From positions 682,001-746,000 of the forward strand of contig NZ_JAVLAS010000001.1 in assembly GCF_032190635.1 (NCBI RefSeq): a stretch of 64,000 bases of DNA, in the 5' to 3' direction. The notes beneath the pieces are model-generated. The model was not told the DNA's origin. It saw only the letters and a list, made by a program, of their open reading frames with translations, and did no database searches. Below, in pieces: positions 27,288 through 38,091 of this stretch (its first letter is position 1; the number at the start of each line of letters is the position of its first letter). The DNA comes from Levilactobacillus zymae (GTDB lineage Bacteria; Bacillota; Bacilli; Lactobacillales; Lactobacillaceae). Position numbers and translations under genes: made by a program.

Positions 27288-27648
27288 AAAATCTCCCTTC
27301 GTTTTGTCGAGCGAGTAATCACTCGCCCTTAAGAACAACTTCATATTAACACCAAATTCGGAAAAGACAAGGGAAATTTGGAAAATAGTTGAGCGAAAAT
27401 TTAGGTTTACCGAGAGAGACGGGGGGTGAGTGATTTAGTTAAGACGCTCGTTGAAATTTTAGAAGTTGTGAGAAATTCGGTTAAAAATGCGTTCACGTGT
27501 AATATTTATAGAATTATTTTGTCCATTATATATTTTATATTGCAACGTACATGCAGAATATGCATAGGATCTTTAATTATAAATGTTGTTATATCAGCGT
27601 TTATAGAACTAATTATACAAGGTGAAACCAGTTATTTAGGGTGGATCA
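27288..27648. other. AT-rich upstream region of serine-rich adhesin 2
   Basis: About 360 bases, markedly AT-rich from 27440 to 27640, unlike the surrounding GC-rich genes. A GTG-initiated 76-codon frame (27426-27656) has no usable ribosome site and overlaps the promoter, so I do not count it as a gene. Confidence 0.5.
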
Positions 27649-27657
27649 TGGTATGAT
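27649..27657 (+). promoter_or_regulatory. Extended -10 of serine-rich adhesin 2
   Basis: TGGTATGAT, 37 bp before ATG 27695, matching the TGn-type -10 of the two related loci. Confidence 0.55.
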
Positions 27658-27694
27658 CAACACTAGTAAGGTGGTTAAAAAAGGGGAGACTCAC

Positions 27695-30625
27695 ATGAAA
27701 GGATTAAATCCACGGAAACAATCGGCGCTCTTTCAGAGCAATTGTAAAACGCATTTTAGGATGTATAAAGCAGGAAGGCAATGGCTGATAGCGGGGATTT
27801 CAATCCTGAGTGGGCTGCTAGGGGGCAGTGCGCTCACGGAAACGGCGAAGGCGCAAACGTTAGCGCATGGTATCGGTCAGCAAGTGCCGGAAGATGACGT
27901 GACGGCCACGCAGACATCGATGGTGATTCCAGCGACGTCGCAGAGTGTCAGTACTTCGGACCAGAGTCAATCAACGATGAGTACCAGCACAGACGAGACT
28001 AGCCAGACTGGTAGTCACAATGAAACGACCAGTTCGGTAACCAGTCATGTGGCCGAGGCTAGCCCCTCTAGAGCGGATTCAACGGGAGCCACAGCCACTA
28101 CATCGGTAACGGTGGAAACGCCGTCGGGAGTCGCGTCGGCGCCGCAGTCTGTGACGGTTGCGAAATTTGCCGCGGCGGCTGCGACGGTACCCCACCAGGC
28201 CCAAACCTATGCGTTTCAGTTTGAAACCAATGGTCCGGATCCCCATGCGGTGGTTAATCAAACCTCGTATGCTAAAGGGCAGACGGATGCTAAAAATCAA
28301 ATCGATAAAATTGTAAAAAATTTCACGTCGACGGGGGTGACGGGCTTTCTGCACATCATCACGGATCCGTCGGTTCCCGATGTCTCAGCCAAGATTACGA
28401 AAAATATTCAAATCATGGCGAATTTGATGGAGTTGTTCTACCGTAAACAAAATTTTCAGTATGACGACCAGTGTGGTACGCCGGTTTGGTATAACGGTGA
28501 ACTCATTCAGCCGGGACAGGGCAATCCTTATCATGATTATAATTTAGGCTATGCCGATTACCTGCGCGCCTTTGCTAAGGGGATGAGTGACTGGGTAGCG
28601 GGAATTAAGGCGAAGGCCCACTCGAAGGACTCGAGCGTGGCCGACGGGCTGATCAACTATGGTAATTATGATGGATCACAATTATCAGGAGCGGAATTCA
28701 CCGGCATTCTCGATGCCACGGGACATACCACTTGGAAGTGGCTGAACGGAATTTTCTCGAAGGTGGACTACGCCGACAAGGTTTTGGCGTACCGTGGCGA
28801 GCCAGGTAACGTGGCCAATGCCAGCGTGAATGCTGCAGTTGGTGCGATTAATTTTTATACGTCGATTGTGGCGCCGGTAATTATTAACGGAGTCGCTCAC
28901 CAGGCGCTATCGGATATTCGGTCGATTGGGGGAAGCATTGCGGATGACGACTATGCCCCAGCCGAGTTAACGGAAGCGGTGAAGTTAAATGGAAATATTG
29001 CAAACATGCTTAAGGGGATCGGGTTATACGATGTTTTAGGCACCTCCATTATTCAGCACGTGTATGAGGCCATCCGGACCAATGTTCAAGACGCCATCGA
29101 GCGAAATTGGACGATTGGGGCTAACCGTGTCTTGTCAGAGGTTTACCGCAACGTCCGGCCAACGGCAAGTGAAGCATTCTATGGCAGTAAAGGCCTCAAG
29201 GTTAAGGGATATTCGGAAACACAACCGCAGGCGATTTTAGACGATGCTAGCAAGACCACACCGTTATCCCTGGTGGCCCAAGCAGCGGGGTATGCCTGGT
29301 ACCGGAAGGTAATCGTGCCGGTCATTTGCCAGGCGGAGGCGGATGCCTTGAAGGAACAACCGCGAAAGAGTCTGGAAGCAATCATCCAGGGGATTAACTC
29401 GGAAAAACCAGTTTTATCAGCTGATGAAACTGATCAGATTCTGCACGACAACGTAAGCCATCCGTTTGCGCCCGCCAAGCCGTACATCCGCCAGTCGAGT
29501 GAGGGCGTACGGACAGTCATTACCGCCATTTACGAAAATGAGTATCGGGCTGCCCATGCTGCCCTGACGGACTATAAGAAAAATCCTAATTTAACGATTA
29601 CTGATCAACAAGCGGCGCAGTACAACTTTACGAATCCGGCGGATGGTAGCCAATTTACCACGACTAATTACCAAAATATTTATGAGTTGCTACAGAACTT
29701 AAACGTCCCTTATCGCGCCATGCAGCTAGCTGATCAGCAAGTCTTGCAACAGCAGGGCTCCGGGTATGTCTCGTCCCTTGATCCCCAAACTCTAGATACG
29801 GGGTATACGACTCAGTATCAGGAAATAATTGATTTTCGGGAGACGCCAGCTTACATGCACGATGCCCAGTTAAAGTTATGGCTTGAAAGTCGGTATCAAG
29901 ATTGTTACCAAACAGAGCTGGCGGCGGCAAACAAAGCGTTAAGTGCTGGGAAAGACTGGGCGACACACAACTATGATCCGCAAACGGGACTAGTCACGGA
30001 ACTGCGGCAAGCGGGAGAAACTGCAAATCATTGGTCTTGGCAGCAAGATGGCACGGCCGAGCAGTACCGCAACTTTGGGGGTGTGCAGGCGACGGATGCT
30101 AAGCCGGGGCAGATCTTTAGCAAAGGCTACCAGTCCATGCTGGCCCCCATTAAGTTGGTACTGACGTCAGAGGATCCCAAATTTAAGGAAACCCAATTGG
30201 CCCAGCAATCGGGGCAGATTGTCCATACGTTGGCTAACCAAGACGTCAGCTTAAAGGCGCCGGAGATTCCCGGATGGGTAGCGGTAGTGCGAACCCAAAA
30301 ACTTCATTTAGCTGGTCAAGCACCGACAACGGTGACGTTTACGTATCATCAAGCCAAGACGGTGACCCTTTCGACTCTAGGGGACCAGTACGGAACCTTT
30401 AATGGCAACAAGGCCCGGACGCAGCTTCAAGATACCGCGTTGACGTTGACCTGGTCGGATGGGACGACGATTCAACGGCTGCCCATCAAGCAGGGGTGGT
30501 TAACCACGGATGATCAAGGAAGCCACGTGGGGCAATACACGTACCACCTAACCGCCGCGGGGGCCCAGGAAGTCTTAAAGACGATTGGTCCTCAGCTTGC
30601 CAACAGTAGTTACGGTAGATTGTAA
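27695..30625 (+). pseudogene. Serine-rich adhesin 2, 5' part, broken by IS30
   Basis: Codons 1-973 of a 3037-residue protein plus GRL from the insertion. ATG 27695 follows AAAGGGGAG and matches the paralogues (MKGLNPRKQS). The signal THFRMYKAGRQW is of KxYKxGKxW type. A short Ser/Thr segment (about 75-160) precedes a large non-repetitive globular region (about 180-900, rich in Tyr/Asp/Asn, e.g. DAKNQIDKIVKNF, YNLGYADYLRAFAKGMSDW), probably the ligand-binding domain. Then comes a MucBP-like end (PEIPGWVAVVRTQKLHL, VTFTYHQ). The present product should be secreted but has no anchor. Neither accessory secretion nor glycosylation genes are in the window. Confidence 0.88.
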
Positions 30626-31656
30626 AATTAATCCGAACGCTGTTCGGACAAAAAAGATCAGCTTCCTTTAAAATGGTGTTTACCACAAACCCATCTTTTA
30701 GGAGCTGATCTTTTGTCTAGTATAACCTATTCCGAACGAATTAAAATCGAAACCTTTTGTGAACTAGGGCTGTCCAATATCCAAATGGGCGTTCGGCTGA
30801 ACCGATCACCGTCAACAATTTCTTATGAATTATCTCGATGTCAACCTTATCAGGCTGAATTAGCACAAACAGATGCCGAATACAAGCGATCACGATGTGG
30901 TCGGAAAACTAAGCTGAGCGATGAGTTAAAGCAAAAAATTCTCAACCATTTACGTCTAAGCTGGTCACCAGGAATGATTGCTCACGAATTTAAACTAGCT
31001 ACTAAATCTATTTATAATTGGCTAAATCAGGGGAGAATTGATTTCTCCTTGAATGATCTACCTGAACATGGCGTACGCCAACGGCGTAACGTTGACCAAC
31101 GATCCAAATATAATCAATCTTTGGGGCGATCAATTGAACAGCGTCCCATGATGATTAATCAACGTAATCGCATCGGCGATTTTGAACTAGATACAGTCGT
31201 TGGTCCTCGTGGGCATAGTAAGGCAGTTTTATTAACTTTAATCGATCGAAAATCACGGTTCCTTTGGGCATACCGGTTAAAAGATCGAACGACAGCGAGT
31301 GTTAATGAAGCACTGACTAAGTTCCTAACAACTTTTAATGGACCGGTGCACAGTTTTACTGTGGACCGTGGTACTGAGTTTAGTGGGCTAGTATCATTTG
31401 AATCACAATATGGTATTAAGACCTATTACTGTCATGCTTATACGCCAGCTGAACGTGGTAGTAATGAACGCTTTAATCGGAATTTACGTTATTTTTATCC
31501 TAAGGGGACTCGTTTTGAGCACATTAGTGCTCAAGATTTAACGACGACGTTACTCCAAATTAACCAGCGACCGCTTAAAATACTCGACTGGCAAACACCG
31601 TATCAGGTTATGCTGACCAATTTGTCCAAAAATTCGGATTAAATTTGCAATCTACC
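30614..31656 (+). mobile_element. IS30-family insertion sequence, copy B, complete (1043 bp)
   Basis: The same length, ends and transposase as the element at 12489-13531 but in opposite orientation. TTAC is duplicated at 30610-30613 and 31657-31660. Removing the element and one TTAC restores the adhesin frame (ANSSY-ILPEAAEL). Confidence 0.94.
30713..31642 (+). CDS. IS30-family transposase, copy B
   Basis: 309 residues, identical to the product of 12503-13432, with the same helix-turn-helix and DDE segments (IGDFELDTVVG, FTVDRGTEFSG, YTPAERGSNERFN). The complete identity of the two copies implies recent transposition within this genome. Confidence 0.95.
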   Translation: MSSITYSERIKIETFCELGLSNIQMGVRLNRSPSTISYELSRCQPYQAELAQTDAEYKRSRCGRKTKLSDELKQKILNHLRLSWSPGMIAHEFKLATKSIYNWLNQGRIDFSLNDLPEHGVRQRRNVDQRSKYNQSLGRSIEQRPMMINQRNRIGDFELDTVVGPRGHSKAVLLTLIDRKSRFLWAYRLKDRTTASVNEALTKFLTTFNGPVHSFTVDRGTEFSGLVSFESQYGIKTYYCHAYTPAERGSNERFNRNLRYFYPKGTRFEHISAQDLTTTLLQINQRPLKILDWQTPYQVMLTNLSKNSD

Positions 31657-31660
31657 TTAC

Positions 31661-34600
31661 ATCCTTCCGGAAGCAGCAGAATTGATGGGAGCGACGGGAA
31701 CCCTGACGATTGCGTCGGCCCAGAATAGCCAATTTTTACCGAAGTTAGTGGGAAAACCCGGAACAACGGTGGCGGGACATCCCTTGACCGTTGCGGATCT
31801 GGTCGCCACGGCCACGGGGACTCAGGGAAAAGACCTGACCAGTGACGTGACGATGGGACCGGTCGATTGGGCCACTCCAGGGACTAAGTCCGTTCAGTTA
31901 AGCTTGTTGGACCCACTTAGTCGGCAACAGGTGACGGCGACCACCACGGTTGAGGTGATTTCACAAGAGAGTTCCTGTGCCCAGTCGGCAGCGGTGGCGG
32001 CGCAACAGACCTCGCTCAGTGCGTTGACGTCGGTGGACCACTCTGCTAGTGAGGCGATGAGTTTGGCAACGTCCCAATGGCCGAACGTGGTCAATCATGA
32101 ACAGAGCTTGCTGACCCAGTCACAAACGGATCAAACGCAGATGGCATCGCTGGAAAAGTCGCGGACCAGTCTGGCGGTTCAGGTTTCGGTTGCGCAGAGC
32201 GCGCTTGACTCCCGGAACGCAGAGATGGATTCCCGGTTGATCTCGGCGCAGGAAAGTGCTGCTTCGGATGTCGTGGCTAGCATCACCACGAATCCGCAGG
32301 TCGATTCGGCGACGGTTTCCCTGGTTTCGCAGAGTATCGCTAGTCTGAGTCAGCAATCGCAGTCCTTGTCCGGCAGCCAGTCTTTGGTTGCGGTTCAGAA
32401 GAGTCAGGCGGCGGCCCAACAGCTAGCCAATCAAGAATCACAAGCCAAGTCAGTTAAAGACGAGCAGTCTAAACGCAGTCAGGCTAGCCAAAACAGTCAG
32501 GTGGATTCACGAAAAGATAGCCAAATTAGTTTGGCTATCGCCGCTGGCAGTCAGGCAGTGGCCAGCCAGGGAAAGGTCACCGCTGCCCATCAAAGCCAGG
32601 CGGCGACTTTAATTGCGGATCAGAGTACGCTGCAACGCCAATCGCAACAAATTGCGAGCTTGCTCACGTCGGCCTCGGACGTTTCAGCTAATTTGGTGCA
32701 AACTGCTGCACCGGATGCGCAAAGTTTATCCCAAACAAGCCAAACCATCGTAGATTTGATTAAACAGACGCAATCGGTCACGACGCACCTGTTAGAAAAT
32801 TCTAAAACCAGTGAAAGTCTTCAACGCGCATCGGTGGTCGATAATCGGGCGAGCGTTGATGAGTCGCTGTCGCAAACCTCAATGGTCGTGGCCAGTCAAG
32901 CTCGCGTCGTAGCCAGCGTCAGCGAACACAGTGTGGCGGTGGCCAATCAGGCAGCGGCTCTTTCGTCACTCGAAACGGCTACGGCCACCCAATCCCTAGT
33001 GGATCAACAACGGGTGACCAGTGTTCAGGAGGCCGCGACGAGCCTGAGTCAACTTTTTTCCGGCGATCAATCGCTAAGTGTGATGGCGGATAGTGCGGCG
33101 TCGCTGGCTAAGTTGTCGCAACTGGTTGCCAGTCAAGCCAACCGACTTACTTCGGCGCGCGAGAGTCTTTCAGCTCAGGCCGCCATTGATGCTCAGCCAG
33201 TTGATCAAATTGATGATCAACAGTCCGGTTTGGTCCTGCAGAGTACCCTATTAAATCAGGTAACGTCCCAGCAAACCAGCGTTTGGACCTCGTTGGCTGA
33301 AGCTAGTCTTAGCGCGGCATCGCGGGTCGACTCGCGGATGGGCTCGGCAATCGACCAAAGCCTTGCACAACCACAGCTGACGACGAATCAACGGAGTGCC
33401 CTTAAGTCGGGACTGACTAGTTTGAGTCGGCAAGCTGAACAGCGGTGGTCGCAGTGGTCCCACCAGCAGACTGCCTTAGCCAAGTCACTTGCGGCTAGTC
33501 AGGCTATTGCGCAACAAGCGGCAGCCGCGACGGCCAAACACCAGGCGGCTATAAGTCAAAGTGCTGCACTGGTGACCGATCAATCGCAACACGTGAGCCG
33601 GGACGCTGGTAGTCAGGCCGACTTAGTTGCGGCGGCTAGCCACAGTCTCAATGCGAGTCTGGCATCATTAGCGCTTCAACAGGCGGCTTACGTTCGGAAC
33701 AGCCAGGCCTGGACGACGCCCACGTCCGAACAACTGCACGCTTTGGGATCGGCCAGGGATAGTCTAGCGGTTCAATCCGTTTCGGTAAGCAGTCAGAGCG
33801 CCAAGCTGGTTGAATCCCAGGTGTCGATGATGCAAGCTAGCCTGAAACCACTCTCAACTTGGGGTGAGATGGTGCATTCACAGCTCTCCTTAGCAGAGGA
33901 GAGTGTGAGCGCTGAGTCCCTAACGGCCCAGGAGCAATTGGCAGAATTTCCAACCCTGCAGATCAGCTTAGCGACCCAGGAACAGGAACTCAGCGCCTTT
34001 GATTACCGGTTGCAAAGTGCTAGTGCGAGTGTGTCCACCGTGGATCGTGAACTAATAGTCAACTCAGTTGCTAGCGTTAAGGCCAGTCAGCAGCAGGTTG
34101 CTGCTCAGCAGGCCACTCAACAGGATCAACTGGCGCAACATCAGGCTGATTTGGACCATGCTAGTTTGGCACTAGCACAAAAGAGTGTCACGGCAGATCA
34201 ACAATGGATCCAACAGTCCCAAACGGAATCTAGGCTAGCCACGGCATTGAGTACCGGTGAGCGACAGTCCCAAGAACAGGCCAGCTCGCAATGGTCGTTG
34301 ATTCAGACCAGCCTAAGTGCGCGGTCCCTTATCGCGTGGCCCCAACAGTCCACTTGGTCAGAAATTCAGACCAGTCTGCAGGCGACGCCCCAAGCGCCGC
34401 AAGTTCAAGTGGCCGCTGCTAACTCAGCAGCTAGCAGTTTAAGCTTAGCGAGCGAACAAATGGCCGCGGAATTCAACCAGCTAGCACAACAATCCACGAG
34501 TCAGGAGCAGGCCAACGCATTAGCGGTGGTGAATAGTCAGACTGCCAAGCAACATTGTGATGACTCCCGGAACTCATTAGCCCAGGTTAGTGCGGCCGTT

Positions 34601-37600
34601 CATTCGCAACAACAACTGTTGGTCGACCAAACGCAAAGCTTAGCGGCGGCCAGTGAGTCGGCTACTCAGGAGATGCAGACCGCTGAAAGGTCGGTTCAGC
34701 AAGAGCTAACGGCTTGGCAACACGCTAGTGAAACCGTGTCCCTCACGTCGGCAGCAGCGGCTTCGTTGGCGAGTGCGGGCGATAGTCTTAGTCTGCAGTC
34801 GTTATCGACCACTAGTGTGAGTCTATCTAATGATCGTTCGATGGCGTCAATGATCATGCTGGCACAGGCGGGCCAAGCGAACTTGCACGCCTCGTTGTTA
34901 TCGCTAACGTCGCTTTACGAAGCCAGCACGAGTGCGCAATCGATGGTTGATAAACAAAACGTCACGGCTTCGCAAGGCTACCAGGACACCAGTCTTGTCA
35001 CGTCTAAGTCGTTAGCATCCCTGTCGCTGGTCCTGCAGACCGCGAACCAAAGTGTCTCAACGGCTATTTCTCAATCATTGGCGAGCCTGACTACGAGTGT
35101 TACTGACCAAGTGACCCACCAGCAGGAAAATTATCACGATTGGCAGCAGCAGTCCCAGGCGATTGCTGCACACCAGACCCAATTGATCACGACCGCGCAT
35201 AACCAGGACACGCAAATCGCGGCTCAGACTCACCAATGGGACGGTGGGCAACAATCAACTACTAGTTTAACGGCCCAACTCGCGGCCACGGCCCAGCAAT
35301 CACTCGCCCAGGCGGCTAGTCAACAGGCCCTAATAACGACGAGTATGAGTGAACAGTCGGCGTTTGGTCAAAGTCAATTGTCCGCGTGGACGCAGGTGCA
35401 ACAAAGTCTTGCTCAGAATCCGCAGGCGCCGTTGTCGCAGTTCAGTGCGTTGGACTCCGCTCAGGTAAGTCTCAGTGAGCAAAGTCAAACAAACGTTGCG
35501 ACGCAAAGCTTATTGACGGCGCAACGGGATAGCTTAACGGCAGCTTCCGTGCTAGACGTCGCCACCAGCTTATGGGTAACTGACCAACAAATTGACACTA
35601 GTCTGGCACTAATCGCGGCCCAACAAGCCATCGCTCACCAAAAGCAAGCTAATCAAGCCATCGTTCATCAGTACGCTCAGGCGAGTGAGGCGGCGGCCCA
35701 AGCCTTTCACCAGGCATCGAGTTCGATGGCGGATCAGGTAGCGGCCGGTGAACACGTTCTCGCGCAACGGCCCACCGATGTTCAGTCATCGTTGGCCCTG
35801 ACCAGTGGCGTGATTAGCTTGAGCCTGCTTTCAGTGACTCAAACCAGTGTCAGTTTAGCTCAGGACCGTTCTCAAGTGTCGTTTGCCTTAGCCAGTCAAA
35901 GCGCAGCTTCACGGGAGTTAAGGGCCACCGCTTCACTGAATTCGCAGGCGGCGGCTAGTGCGAGTGACCAGTCAGTTTGGCGTCAGGCACAGGTCTCCGA
36001 GTTGACTAGTGGACGACAGGCCATGCACGCCGTTAGTCAGGCGTTGCAGTCCGTAACCCAACAGCGGAGCCTGACCAGTGATAGTCTGGCCATAGTTGCG
36101 AGTCAGACAACTTCGGCCAGTGCCAGTTTATCGCTCTCGATGCAAGTAGTGAGTCAGCTGGCCCAACAGTCCACACGCGATCAGCAACTCCAATCACAAT
36201 GGTCGGAAGCGCAGCAACGACAATCCGCCGTAACCTCGTTGCAGACCAGTCTGCAACTCAAAGATAGTCAATTGCGTAGTACCGCTGGTGAGCAATCCCA
36301 GCAGTTAATATCGGTATTAGCGAGTCAGAGCGCTGGGGTTTCCCAAGTGCTTGGCGGGGCCGATTCGGTGCAAACTGGCCAGGGGACGTGGTCCTCGGTG
36401 GCAACTAGTCTTAGCACCCACCTCGCCCAGGTCATCAGTCAGTTATCACAATCAGCACAAACCAGTTTAAGCGAGCAATCACTGAGTCAAAAATCTACTG
36501 ACTTGGCGGCTAGCACGGCGGATGTTCAGCAGCACGTTCAAGCATCACTCACCAGTCAGTCTCAGGCCATCGTGGCGAGCTTAACGGCGACCGCCAGTCA
36601 GTTACAGGCGGGTGAACAGAGTGTACTGACCTCGTTGGGCGTAACGGTGAGTCAATTAAGCGCTGCTTCAGCGGCCTCTTTGAGTCTGGTCCACGCACAC
36701 CAACCCGCAACGCCGACGGAGCAGGCACAAATCACGAGTTTATTGAATCAAGCAGCCGCAGAAACCAGCACCGTACTGGTGAATAGCGTAGCGCAACATT
36801 CCGTGGCCCAGTTGAGTGTGTCGGACGCGTTGGCCAGCCTGAATGCTCGGTCGCAGGCAACTGACAGTCAGCTCGCATCGCTTACGGTGGCGGAGCACAG
36901 GACGTCGCACCGGTCACAAACGTTAACCAGTGTGGCCCAGGCGACGTCACGTGCCGAGGTCAGTGTCAGTACCACGTCACAACGGGAACGTTCGGTGGTC
37001 ACCAGTCAAAGCGTCGCGTCGCTTAGTCAGGCTGCAGCTGAGGATTGGGCGAATGCGGTCGCTTCCGCGATGCTGAATCCGGTTCGACCGACATCCGGGG
37101 CTAAGCCACAGACGGGACAATTAGAACACCGGGGACACCATTCGGGGAAGAAGCATCGGCATACGGTGGCTGATCAGGCCCGCTTTCAGCGCTTCCGGGT
37201 GACTGGGGTGAAGAAGTTGGGACTGTACCTCTCACCGAACTTCAGTCGGCACGCCCGGTTGACCTGGTACGCGCAGCGGACGCGGACGCACCAGCCAATG
37301 TTTGAGGTACTGGGACAACGACAATCTAGGCACGGAACCTGGCGGTATAAGGTCCGAGACATTAACCGCCACTCCCAGACTTATGGTCTAGTGGGGTACA
37401 TCACGACGCGCGCTGCATACGTCCAGCCGACCTATTACCATCCCCACCACCGGACTCGCGTGATTACGGTGATCAACGCCCGCGGTATCAACGGTTACCA
37501 CACGATCAAACTCACCGGGCGGCACTTGCATTACCGGCAGGGCCAACACTTAGTGGTCAAACGCCTGGTTCGTCACGGTCAGACCACCCGGTACCAGTTA

Positions 37601-37855
37601 ACTAACGGACGCTACATCACGGCTAACAAACAGTGGGTTTACCGTGGCCGGCCACAGAATATTCAACGGTTAACGTTACCGCATCAGGTCTGGCGATTCC
37701 AGATTGCCGGTTTGCGCTGGCCCGTGGTGGTTCACCACGGGGCGACCTTACCGACAACCCGTTACCGCTTACCGCATGGTGTGACGTTAGCCGGTACCTC
37801 GTTGGTCAACCCGATGAACTGGTGGGGAGTACGCTTCATCGTGCCCCCTAAGTAA
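31661..37855 (+). pseudogene. Serine-rich adhesin 2, 3' part, with serine/glutamine tract and DUF5776-like C-terminus
   Basis: Codons 974-3037 of the adhesin begun at 27695. The first 100 residues are a beta-sandwich-like segment (GKPGTTVAGHPLTVADLVAT, DVTMGPVDWATPGTKSVQL). Then about 1700 residues of Ser/Gln/Ala/Thr-rich sequence without strict repeats. Near 37090 it changes to GAKPQTGQ, a degenerate relic-like sorting motif not followed by a membrane segment, then His/Lys-rich and aromatic modules ([46 protein letters not shown]), the DUF5776-type wall-binding end. No start site or signal precedes it now, so it should not be exported. Confidence 0.87.
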
Positions 37856-37884
37856 CGGAGTTATCACTTAAATTCAGCCAAACT

Positions 37885-37918
37885 AACCGGCGTCTCGCAG
37901 TTTAGTGGGACGCCGGTT
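37885..37918 (+). terminator. Terminator-like hairpin after adhesin 2
   Basis: AACCGGCGTC and GACGCCGGTT around a 14-base loop. Confidence 0.65.
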
Positions 37919-37990
37919 TGGGGGTGTAATCGGAAATGATTATCACTGAGAATCTGTGGGTGCAACTCTTGATTAAGAACGGAATCAATA

Positions 37991-38037
37991 AAAAAGAATC
38001 TTCAATCGGCTAAACTAGTCAATTGAAGATTCTTTTT
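37991..38037. terminator. Bidirectional terminator
   Basis: AAAAAGAATCTTCAAT and ATTGAAGATTCTTTTT, a 16-bp perfect stem that can stop both converging genes. Confidence 0.88.
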
Positions 38038-38091
38038 AACTGAATGCAGTGAGGTGGCTGTGGAGGTCATACTACCGTTTCTAGGCCCCAA

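Noticed and set aside
27426..27656. 76-codon hydrophobic frame upstream of adhesin 2
   Set aside because: The GTG start directly abuts the G run with no spacing, composition is AT-driven, and it overlaps the promoter of the adhesin.
13532..30613. The segment between the IS30 copies as a composite transposon
   Set aside because: Each copy has its own different 4-bp duplication (ATTT and TTAC), so they inserted independently.
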